Below, piece after piece: positions 9,655 to 17,491 of a stretch of 42,874 nt of DNA (position 1 is its first letter; the number at the start of each line of letters is the position of its first letter). The stretch lies in the NCBI GenBank assembly GCA_000585055.1, contig JEMX01000019.1, forward strand, positions 1,457-44,330. The letters run 5' to 3'. Both the position numbers and the translations under genes were made by a program. The DNA is from Candidatus Accumulibacter appositus (GTDB lineage Bacteria; Pseudomonadota; Gammaproteobacteria; Burkholderiales; Rhodocyclaceae). Under the pieces are notes generated by a model. That model made no database searches, was not told the origin of the DNA, and worked only from the letters and a program-made list of their open reading frames with translations.

Positions 9655-10862
9655 GGCGCCTTCCTTACGGTTGCCAGCACCACGGTCGGCTCAACCTGAA
9701 AGTCGAGCGGCGGGTTGCCGTTGGCTGCCAGCGATCGACGCGCTTCGGCGATACCGAAGCCGAAGCGCTGAACAAATCCCATGGCCTTGAGCACTGTCGC
9801 CACGCTCGGGTTACGGTAATCGCTAACGCCCGGGCGCCCAAAATTCTCGGTGGTAACCGTGCCATAGGGTCCACCGGGGTTGGTGATTTCGATGCGATCG
9901 TCAAACCAGTAGACGCGCACGGGCGCATTGGTGCCTTCGTAGCTCCGGTGCATCACCGCGTTGCGGGTCAGTTGTTGCAGGGCGCTGAGTGGGTAGGGAA
10001 TGGAACGAAGCTCGGTAGTCGATCCGGAGGTGAAGTCGACCGAAACGGCGAGGGTCGCCTTGATCTTGTCGTCGAGCCGGCGCAAGACGAGGTCCAGTGT
10101 TCCGTCGAGTTCCTGCTCGTCGGCCACTGGGTCGCCCCACTCTGTACCGCGAATACGCAGGAACTGCACGTAGGCGCAAGGCACCCAGGAGCGCGGCGTC
10201 TTGCCGAGAGTAAGAACCCCAATGACCGTGGGTGTCGGGTCGTCCAGCGAAGCAATCATGCCCATCGAGGCCAAGCGCTCTTCATAGCTACGCGCGTTGG
10301 CTGCCAGCACGTCGACGGCAACTGCCTGAGGCAGGTATTCGTTTTCGAACACCGTTCGATTCAGCTCACTGAGTGGACAGCCCTGGATCGGATGAGTATC
10401 GAAGGCACGGTCGCGGTAGCGGCGCTTTTCATTCAGGATGCGCTCATCCTGTGCGCTGGCCAGCCCGCGACGTGGGCCAATCCGAATCCAGACGCGCCCT
10501 TCGTAGCGCACCGGCGGCGAATCGGCTGGCCACACCGTCACGATCGCCAGGGAAGCGCCTTTGAGCACGCGTCTCTCCACCGTCAACGTCGGTGGCGGGA
10601 CCGTCTTGCCATCGGTCTTGATATCGGAGAGCGTCAGCAAGAGCTGGTCTGTAACCTCAAGACCGGCGACGCTACCATCGTCATTGGCGCCGATGAACAC
10701 GACCCCCGGCCTGCCGTGGTTTGGCAGATCGTTGGCGAACGCACACACGGCCTGGCGCGCCTTCTCCGCGGCGTCTCCCCCCCACGCCTTCTTGCGCTCG
10801 ATGCGGTCGGATTCGAGATCTTCGAGCAGGGTGGTAAGTTCTTGATCGCTGAGGGGGTTCAT
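9651..10862 (-). CDS. Schlafen/AlbA_2-domain ATP-binding protein
   Basis: A 403-residue protein starting at ATG 10862, with GGGAG 8 bases upstream. The N-terminal domain (about residues 15-130) has the AlbA_2 (Schlafen-type nucleic-acid-binding) pattern, with ESDRIERKKAW and an AFANDLPNHGRPGVVFIGAND segment. The C-terminal third has the HATPase_4-like region with RNAVMHRSYEGTNAPVRVYW, DRIEITNPGGPYG and a FGFGIAEARRSL end. Proteins of this architecture are commonly labelled transcriptional regulator or ATP-dependent helicase-like, but few are characterised. It overlaps the ParA gene by 4 bases. A longer reading frame extends upstream to 11048 without a good start and lacks family similarity, so I took 10862. 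Function is unknown. Confidence 0.87.
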   Translation of the reverse strand: MNPLSDQELTTLLEDLESDRIERKKAWGGDAAEKARQAVCAFANDLPNHGRPGVVFIGANDDGSVAGLEVTDQLLLTLSDIKTDGKTVPPPTLTVERRVLKGASLAIVTVWPADSPPVRYEGRVWIRIGPRRGLASAQDERILNEKRRYRDRAFDTHPIQGCPLSELNRTVFENEYLPQAVAVDVLAANARSYEERLASMGMIASLDDPTPTVIGVLTLGKTPRSWVPCAYVQFLRIRGTEWGDPVADEQELDGTLDLVLRRLDDKIKATLAVSVDFTSGSTTELRSIPYPLSALQQLTRNAVMHRSYEGTNAPVRVYWFDDRIEITNPGGPYGTVTTENFGRPGVSDYRNPSVATVLKAMGFVQRFGFGIAEARRSLAANGNPPLDFQVEPTVVLATVRKAP

Positions 10863-11387
10863 GAGACAAGCTCCCGGAATTTTCGATGAAGCTCGCAGCC
10901 AGCGCGACGACGCCCTTCGTTCGCTGCTTTCCAAAAGCTGCGCAAGAAAACGACGCGGGCAAGATAGTACCAACTTGACGGAAAAGCCAACGCAGGCATT
11001 TGGCTGACGCTCAATCAAGGCCTGCCGCTTGGCAACCGACGCTTTCACGCCGAAATCGCGCCCGCCGTCGGAGAAGCCCGCGCCACCCGGCCACGCGAGC
11101 GAGCATGTCGTACGGGAAAGAACGCCGACAATGGAAGAAAAAAACCGCTGAACTTACTGGCTGACTAGACCGGTGGAGAAAGCACGCCATGATGATGGAG
11201 CTGCCCGGTCCTTACGTTTTGGCAACTTGGGCTTTGGTCGTTGCGTAGCGGAAGACATCGAGCCCAGCCCCTTTCTTTTCCTCTTGGCTTGCCTCTCTTG
11301 CGGCGGGAGAAAAATCCTGGCGGGATGCCAAAGATCCGCTGCCGCGCGGGCAAGTGACACAGCAGCGGTTGATCGATCGGCGCTTTC
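10863..11387. other. Intergenic stretch upstream of the AlbA_2/ParA pair
   Basis: About 525 bases without a supported gene. It must hold the promoter of the AlbA_2-ParA pair (minus strand), but I see no clear -35/-10 pair. A 19-codon frame at 11105-11164 (MSYGKERRQWKKKTAEL and two more residues) has no recognisable family and is not called. Confidence 0.4.
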
Positions 11388-11798
11388 CTAACGAACCACC
11401 AGTACGGAACAGTTGGCGTGACGCACGACCTTGGCTGCGGTCGAACCGAGGAAATAGTCCTGCAGACCGGGCCGATGCGAGGCGATGATGATCAAATCGG
11501 CCTTGCTCTCCTCGGCCACCTCGAGAATCGTATTGTAGGAATGGCCGGTTCTGACATCGACATCCATTTTGCAGCCACTGGCTTTGGCTATCTCCTGCAG
11601 TTGCGCCCTTATCGATTCGACTGATTTCTCGAGCAGACCTGCCGGCAGATCGATCGCTGCCCAGTTCGGAATGTCTTCCACTACGTTAAGCAAAATGACC
11701 TTCGCACCCTGCGCGCCGTAGCTTGCGGCAAGAGTGACGTTTGCCTTGCCTTCGGCAAGGTGCGCCATGTCGATGGGTACCAGAACAGTCTTGTACAT
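11388..11798 (-). CDS. Universal stress protein, UspA family
   Basis: A 136-residue single-domain Usp. It begins MYKTVLVPIDMAHLAEGKAN, has the central VILLNVVEDIP strand, and ends with IIASHRPGLQDYFLGSTAAK and NCSVLVVR, the ATP-binding-type C-terminal motif of the family (G-x9-G-S/T). ATG 11798 is preceded by GAGG 9 bases upstream. Cytoplasmic stress survival is the family role; ligand and condition are unknown. It appears monocistronic, with a candidate promoter about 70-100 bases upstream. Confidence 0.93.
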   Translation of the reverse strand: MYKTVLVPIDMAHLAEGKANVTLAASYGAQGAKVILLNVVEDIPNWAAIDLPAGLLEKSVESIRAQLQEIAKASGCKMDVDVRTGHSYNTILEVAEESKADLIIIASHRPGLQDYFLGSTAAKVVRHANCSVLVVR

Positions 11799-12161
11799 AG
11801 TTGATTTTCCTCTGCTTATCGGCCTAAGTGAACCTACGAAGAGACGAGCGCACTGACGTGACCAGCAAGTATCACCGACGGAAGCCGCCACCGTCAATCG
11901 CAGATTCAGGCCCAGATCCCGCGCTTGCTATCCTCGCCGACCGCTTGCCAGAGCGGTGGCACACGCTGGAGACGCGCGAAGCGCGCAATGAGCCACGCAA
12001 CAGGTGGCTGCACTTCGCCGAGCACGCCAATAACGGAGCACCGGATCCAGATCGCATGCTGGCATGAATTCTTAACGAGTCGATCCTCCCGCGTACCCAG
12101 CGCAGGCACCGACTACCAAGGAGCAGACGGAGTCGCCAATCACGCCCGCCAAGGAAAAAGG
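11799..12161. other. Intergenic stretch between usp and the acnB terminator
   Basis: Apart from the candidate usp promoter, nothing convincing is seen. A plus-strand frame at 11828-12067 has no good start and no recognisable family. Confidence 0.4.
11868..11897 (-). promoter_or_regulatory. Candidate sigma-70 promoter for the universal stress gene
   Basis: On the minus strand, TTGACG (11897-11892) and GATACT (11873-11868) are separated by 18 bases. They lie 70 bases upstream of the usp start, giving a leader of about 60 bases. The match is by eye only. Confidence 0.4.
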
Positions 12162-12197
12162 AAAAAGCCCCCGCCAGCTTGCCGGCGGGGGCTTTTT
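12162..12197 (-). terminator. Intrinsic terminator of acnB
   Basis: A 14-base perfect stem pairs 12162-12175 with 12184-12197 and is GC-rich at the core, with an A-tract on one side and a T-tract on the other. It therefore works in either direction. It begins 26 bases after the acnB stop. Confidence 0.92.
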
Positions 12198-12222
12198 CAA
12201 CGGTCGCTGACTGCAGACGACG

Positions 12223-14833
12223 TCAAACGGTCACCGTATCCGCCACCTCGCTGAACTCCTTGATCTGGTCGAAGTTCATGTAGCGATAGACATCGGCGGC
12301 CTTGGCGTTCACCACTTTCACCTGCTCCATGTACTCGGCGACGGTCGGGATGCGTCCGAGCAGGGCGCAGATCGAGGCCAGTTCGGCGGAGCCGAGATAG
12401 ACGAAGCCAGTTCGGCGGAGCCGAGATAGACGAAGGTGTCGATGCCGAGGCGGTTCGGGAAGTTGCGCGTCGAGGTGGACATCGCCGTGCTGCCCTTCTT
12501 GATCTGCGCCTGGTTACCCATGCACAGCGAGCAGCCGGGCATTTCCATGCCGGACTTGCCGAGGATGGCGTAGTAGCCTTCCTCGTTGAGGATCGCGGCG
12601 TCCATCTTGGTCGGCGGCGCAACCCACAGGCGGGTTCGGTCTTGCCTTCGAGGACCTTGCCGGCGGCACGGAAGTGGCCGATGTTGGTCATGCACGAGCC
12701 GATGAAGACTTCGTCGATCTTGGCGCCGGCCACTTCCGAAAGCAGCTTGGCGTCGTCCGGGTCGTTCGGGCAGGCGACGATCGGCTCCTTGACGTCGGCG
12801 AGGTCGATTTCGATCACCGCGGCGTACTCGGCGCCAGCGTCGGCCTTGAGCAGTTCGGGCTTGGCGATCCACGCTTCCATGGCCTTGATGCGACGGCCCA
12901 GCGTGCGCTTGTCTTCGTAGCCGGTGGCGATCATCCACTTCATCAGCGTGATGTTCGAGCGCATGTACTCGATGATCGGTGCCTTGTCGAGCTGGATCGC
13001 GCAGGCGGCGGCGGAACGCTCGGCAGCGGCATCGGAAAGCTCGAATGCCTGTTCGATCTTCAGATCCGGCAGGCCTTCGATTTCCAGGATGCGGCCCGAG
13101 AAGATGTTCTTCTTGCCCTTCTTCTCGACAGTCAGCAGGCCGGCCTTGATGGCGTAGTAGGGGATGGCATTGACCAAGTCACGCAGGGTGACGCCGTCCT
13201 GCAGCTTGCCCTTGAAACGCACCAGCACCGATTCCGGCATGTCCAGCGGCATCACGCCGGTGGCGGCGGCAAAGGCGACCAGGCCGGAGCCGGCGGGGAA
13301 CGAAATGCCGATCGGGAAACGGGTGTGCGAGTCGCCGCCGGTGCCGACGGTGTCGGGCAGCAGCAGGCGGTTCAGCCAGGAGTGAATGATGCCGTCGCCC
13401 GGACGCAGCGAGACGCCGCCACGGGTGCTGATGAAAGCCGGCAGTTCGCGGTGCGTGCGCACATCGACCAATTTCGGATAGGCGGCGGTATGGCAGAAAG
13501 ACTGCATCACCATGTCCGCCGAGAAGCCGAGGCAGGCCAGATCCTTCAGTTCGTCGCGGGTCATCGGGCCGGTGGTGTCCTGCGAGCCGACGGTGGTCAT
13601 GCGTGGTTCGCAATAGGTGCCCGGCAGAACGCCCTTGCCTTCCGGTAGACCACAGGCACGGCCGACCATTTTCTGCGCCAGCGTGTAGCCCTTGCCCGGG
13701 TCGGCAGGATTGTGCGGCACACGGAACAGGGTCGAGACCGGCAGGCCGAGCGCTTCGCGCGCCCGGGTGGTGAGGCCGCGGCCAATGATCAGCGGGATGC
13801 GGCCGCCGGCACGCACTTCGTCGAGGATCACCGGGGTCTTCAGTTGCGACTCGGCGATCACGGCGCCGTTCTTCAGCGCGGTGACCTTGGTGGTCTCGGT
13901 ATCGATCTGCAGTTCGATCTCGTCGCCCATTTCCATTTGCTCGACGTCGAGTTCGATCGGCAGCGCGCCAGCGTCTTCCATGGTGTTGAAGAAGATCGGG
14001 GCGATCTTCGAACCCAGGCAGAAACCGCCGAAACGCTTGTTGGGAACGAAGGGGATGTCCTCGCCGGTGAACCAGAGCACGGAGTTGGTCGCCGACTTGC
14101 GCGACGAACCGGTGCCGACGACGTCGCCGACGTAGGCGATCAGATTGCCCTTCGCGGCCAGTGCTTCGAGCTGCTTGATCGGGCCGCGCTCGCCGGCGAC
14201 ATCAGCTTCGATGCCCGGACGCGGGTTCTTGAGCATGGCCAGCGCGTGCAGCGGGATGTCGGGACGCGACCAGGCGTCGGGCGCCGGCGACAGGTCGTCG
14301 GTGTTGGTTTCACCGGTGACCTTGAACACGGTCAGTTTCTGCGAGGTCGGCACTTCCGGACGCGAGGTAAACCACTCGCCATCGGCCCAGCTCTGCAGGA
14401 CGGACTTGGCGTTGGCGTCGCCCTTGTCGGCGAGTTCCTTGACGTCGTGGAAGAAGTCGAAAACCAGCAGCGTCTTCTTGAGGGCTTCGGCGGCGATGGC
14501 GCCGGTCGGGCCGCCGAGCAGGTCGATCAGCGGTTTGACGTTGTAACCGCCGAGCATGGTGCCGAGCAGTTCGGTGGCCTTGTCTTTGGAAACCAGCGCG
14601 CAGCTCTCCTCACCCTTGGCGACCTTGGCCAGGAACGCGGCCTTGACCTTGGCCGCGTCATCGACACCCGCGGGTACCCGATAGGTCAGTAGCTCGACCA
14701 GAGCCTCCTCCTCGCCTTGCGGCGGATTCTTCAGCAGTGCGACCAGCTCTTCGGTCTGCTGTGCAGTCAGCGGCAGGGGCGGAATGCCAAGCGCAGCGCG
14801 CTCGGCGACGTGGGCACGATAGGATTCCAGCAC
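12223..14833 (-). CDS. acnB: Aconitate hydratase B (frame broken by one duplication and one deletion)
   Basis: AcnB interconverts citrate and isocitrate in the TCA cycle and also acts on 2-methyl-cis-aconitate. The start is GTG 14833 ([19 protein letters not shown]), after AGAAAGGA; the longer upstream frame is rejected. Family marks include [33 protein letters not shown] and [19 protein letters not shown]. The Fe-S cluster cysteines are in SCMTNIGHF and [11 protein letters not shown]. The end is [15 protein letters not shown] with TGA at 12223-12225. Two breaks occur: a 29-bp duplication (12377-12434), and a one-base loss near 12634 between GKTEP and RLWVAPP. With both repaired it has about 860 residues, against 865 in E. 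coli. GKSG is followed directly by MEMPG, where relatives have two extra residues (AR), a possible further 6-base loss. A 20-bp operator-like palindrome lies upstream. Confidence 0.95.
12377..12434. repeat. 29-bp perfect tandem duplication
   Basis: Copies at 12377-12405 and 12406-12434 abut exactly near the 3' end of acnB. Removal restores [20 protein letters not shown] and the normal AcnB C-terminus. Confidence 0.97.
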
Positions 14834-14977
14834 GGCGACGTCCTTTCTCAAAAATGGTGACAGCAAAAGGCCAATTGTACTGCAAGGCCGCAACGGCAGC
14901 GGCGCACGAGCTCGCGGCGGGCAGGCGTTTGCCCCGGATGGCAGAAAATTCCGCGGTCGGCAGCCTGGCTCGATTGA

Positions 14978-14997
14978 TATGTATTATATAAGACATA
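14978..14997. promoter_or_regulatory. 20-bp palindromic operator-like site upstream of acnB
   Basis: The site TATGTATTATATAAGACATA is a palindrome with a single mismatched pair, AT-rich in a GC-rich background. It lies about 145-165 bases upstream of the acnB start. It resembles the ATGTCTTATATAAGACAT-type sites that I associate with GntR-family regulators of methylcitrate and TCA genes in betaproteobacteria. The regulator itself is not in the window. Confidence 0.55.
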
Positions 14998-15090
14998 CGA
15001 CTTGTTGTGAAGCGCCCGACCCGGCGCTGACGAACAAAGCCCCGTGCGCACGTGCCTCATGCGACAACAGGGGGCCAGACGCGCCCGCTC

Positions 15091-15801
15091 TCAAGTCAGG
15101 TCGGTCACCGTGCGAAAGAGCTGATGCCCGGAATCCAGATACTTGCGCTCGAATGGCGTCATCGGCTGCGCCGGGACGAAAGGCTCGAGAACCGCCGCTC
15201 GGCCAGTGAGCTGCTGCACCGCCAAACAGTGCTCGGCAATATAGATCGGCCAGTTGCTGCGACACTCGAGCACCCCGCCAAGAGCGAGCAGTGCCGGAAA
15301 CACCGGGTGTCCGTGCCAGCGCCTGCGCAGGTGCCCGATTTTTGGCCAGGGATTGGGATAGAGCAGGTAGTGGCGATCGAGCCGCACCCCGGCATCGAGC
15401 AGCAGGCGCCAGTAGTCGACCAGATCGGCGCGCACCAGATCGACGTTGGCTGGCCCGGCATGCTGCCCGTCGTGCGACTCGTGCGACTCGCCCCGGCGGT
15501 GCTCACCTCGCTGCCCGCGTTGCAGGCGCGCGGCAGACTGATCGACGCCGATGACGTAGTGGGTCGGGTAGGCTGTGGCCAGCGCGACGCTGCTCTCCCC
15601 TACCCCGCAGCCGGCGTCGAGAATCAGCGGCGCACCGGGCGCCAGGCGCTGGTAGCGTGCGAAACTCGTGGCAAAGGCGGCGCGATTGTAGTCGGCATAG
15701 GGCTTGCGGAACGGCGCGCTGGCATGGCGGGCGACAACCGTGGCCAGGTGCTCGTGCACGTCGCTCTGGGCACTGCTCGGGACGCGGGAGTTGCCTTGCA
15801 T
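15091..15801 (-). CDS. TrmB-family tRNA (guanine-N7)-methyltransferase
   Basis: A 236-residue SAM-dependent methyltransferase. Motif I is LILDAGCGVGESSVALA, and the TrmB-type LLYPNPWPKIGHLRRRWHGHP block is complete, as is TPFERKYL near the end. TrmB methylates G46 of tRNA. The copy starts at ATG 15801, immediately after the dusC stop (TAGATG), so the two are co-translated. An insert with GQRGEHRRGESHESHDGQ lies between motif I and the NVDLVRADL strand. Its ESHESH comes from a 9-base in-frame repeat near 15475-15492. Because of the insert and its position with dusC it may be a second TrmB-like enzyme rather than the housekeeping copy. Confidence 0.85.
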   Translation of the reverse strand: MQGNSRVPSSAQSDVHEHLATVVARHASAPFRKPYADYNRAAFATSFARYQRLAPGAPLILDAGCGVGESSVALATAYPTHYVIGVDQSAARLQRGQRGEHRRGESHESHDGQHAGPANVDLVRADLVDYWRLLLDAGVRLDRHYLLYPNPWPKIGHLRRRWHGHPVFPALLALGGVLECRSNWPIYIAEHCLAVQQLTGRAAVLEPFVPAQPMTPFERKYLDSGHQLFRTVTDLT

Positions 15802-16785
15802 CTAGGCCCGGAGCTGCGGCGCGCTGATCCCGTGCAGTTCGAGCACGCTGCTGATTTCTTCCACCCCGACCAGCGCCCTGACGGCCACGAACAAGGCTTC
15901 GGCTTCGACGAAGTTGCGCCGCAAGGACCCCAGCCAGAGCTTGAGTCGCCCCGGCGCATGCCGGGCCGCGACCTTGGCGCAGACCTGCTGCCAATAGGAG
16001 GCCAGGAGCGGCTGCAACAGCCGCCAGTCGGCACAACGATCAGCGCTGACGACTTCGCCGGCCGCGTGCGCGCGAATACGCCGTGCGAGAAAGGGATCGG
16101 CGACCGCGCCGCGACCGATCATCACGTCGTCGCTGCCACTCACCGCACAACAGCGCGCGTGGTCGGCAAGCGTCCATACCTCGCCGTTGGCGACCACCGG
16201 CTGTTGCACCACTGCACGGATGCGCGCTATCCATTCCCAATGCGCCGGCGGTCGGTAGCCGTCGGCGCGGGTGCGGGCATGCACCACCAGCGCCACGATA
16301 CCGCCGGCGGCCAGCGCCCGCGCGCAGTCGAGCGTTCTCGCGGTGTCGCGCACGCCGAGCCGCATCTTGGCGGTAAACGGGATTTCCGGCGGCACCACGC
16401 GACGCACCGCCGCAGCGATGCGCAATAGCTGTTCCGGATCGGCCAGCAGCGACGCGCCACCGCCGTGGCGATTGACCGTCGGCGCCGGACAACCGAAGTT
16501 GAGATCGATCCCCGCCGGCGCAAGCTCGACCAGTTGCGCGGCGTTTTCGGCCAGACAGCCCGGATCGCTGCCGAGCAGCTGCACCACCAGCGGCGTGCCG
16601 GCGCGCGTTCGGCTGCCGTTGTCGAGCTCGGGGCAGAGCCGCCGGAAGGCGCGCGGCGGCAGCAAATTGCCGGAAACGCGGACGAACTCGCTGACCGCCA
16701 GATCATATCCGCCGACGCGCGTCAGCACGTCGCGCAGGACGTCGTCGACCAGCCCTTCCATCGGTGCCAGCAGCACTCTTCCCAT
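15802..16785 (-). CDS. dusC: tRNA-dihydrouridine(16) synthase
   Basis: A 327-residue flavoenzyme that reduces uridine to dihydrouridine at position 16 of tRNA. It opens with VLLAPMEGLVDDVLRDVL and carries SEFVRVSGNLLP (a DusC-type FVRV), VQLLGSDP, LNFGCPAPTVNRHGGG (catalytic cysteine), AKMRLGVRDT, VVHARTRADGYRPPAHW, VANGEVW and DVMIGRGAVADP. The pattern fits DusC better than DusA or DusB. ATG 16785 follows GAGG. It sits 14 bases after the channel gene and directly abuts the trmB-like gene. Confidence 0.93.
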   Translation of the reverse strand: MGRVLLAPMEGLVDDVLRDVLTRVGGYDLAVSEFVRVSGNLLPPRAFRRLCPELDNGSRTRAGTPLVVQLLGSDPGCLAENAAQLVELAPAGIDLNFGCPAPTVNRHGGGASLLADPEQLLRIAAAVRRVVPPEIPFTAKMRLGVRDTARTLDCARALAAGGIVALVVHARTRADGYRPPAHWEWIARIRAVVQQPVVANGEVWTLADHARCCAVSGSDDVMIGRGAVADPFLARRIRAHAAGEVVSADRCADWRLLQPLLASYWQQVCAKVAARHAPGRLKLWLGSLRRNFVEAEALFVAVRALVGVEEISSVLELHGISAPQLRA

Positions 16786-16799
16786 GTTCCCTCAGACTT

Positions 16800-17477
16800 T
16801 CAATCGTCGCGGTGCCGGCGCGGAAACCAGCGCTCCAGCAATAGTGCCGCCCATTCGCGCCCGCCGATGCCGAAAGCCAGGGCCAGTGCCAGGACCACAC
16901 CTGCCAGCAGGATCAGGAAAGTGTCCTGCACCAGCCCCCCGCCGACCTCGATATGATCCACCGCAATCAGCACCATGAACACCACGATCGCGTACTTGGC
17001 GATGCGCCCGAGCAAGTCGCCATCGCTGATGCCGGCATTGCGCAGCGACCTCTGCACCGCCTTGCCAACGAAGCCGGCGAAATAACTACCGACGATGATC
17101 ACCAGCAGCCCGAGCAACAGCTTGGGCAGGAACAACAGTAGCCGGGTGAGCAGATCGGTGACCTGATGCAAGCCAAGGCCGTTGAAAGCCACAATCAGGG
17201 CGGCGAGGATCACCACCCAGTACACGACCAGGGCAAAAAATTCGGTTGTGTCCGTTTCACTGCCGCCCTGCTGCAGGAAGCCATCGACGCCAGCTCGTTC
17301 GCTAAGGATGTGGAAATTCAGCGCCCGCAAGGCCTTGACGACGGCAAAGCGGACAGCCTTGGCGATCAGCCAGCCGGCAATCAGGACGACTATCGCGACC
17401 GCCAGACGGGGCAGATAGGCGCCAATCTCGACCAGAAAGGCGCGCAGCGGGTGAATGATGACGTCAAAACTCTCCAT
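16800..17477 (-). CDS. TM-helix-repeat / small mechanosensitive-type channel protein
   Basis: A 225-residue inner-membrane protein with about five hydrophobic segments. Two are copies of the conserved TM-helix repeat (LPRLAVAIVVLIAGWLIAKA and LPKLLLGLLVIIVGSYFAGF), as in MscS-related 'conserved TM helix' proteins. It ends in a basic tail, ERWFPRRHRDD. It lacks the cytoplasmic beta domain of MscS, so channel activity is inferred only. I chose ATG 17477 because AGGGAG precedes it by 6 bases; a TTG start at 17495 would overlap the treS stop. It lies 14 bases after the trehalose synthase gene, which suggests a shared osmotic-stress function. Confidence 0.82.
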   Translation of the reverse strand: MESFDVIIHPLRAFLVEIGAYLPRLAVAIVVLIAGWLIAKAVRFAVVKALRALNFHILSERAGVDGFLQQGGSETDTTEFFALVVYWVVILAALIVAFNGLGLHQVTDLLTRLLLFLPKLLLGLLVIIVGSYFAGFVGKAVQRSLRNAGISDGDLLGRIAKYAIVVFMVLIAVDHIEVGGGLVQDTFLILLAGVVLALALAFGIGGREWAALLLERWFPRRHRDD

Positions 17478-17491
17478 GTCCGTCTCCCTAA

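Noticed and set aside
10863..11048. N-terminal extension of the AlbA_2 gene
   Set aside because: It has no ribosome-binding site and no similarity; the ATG at 10862 has one.
12674..14692. Plus-strand ORFs opposite acnB
   Set aside because: They are antisense shadows in GC-rich DNA with no family resemblance.
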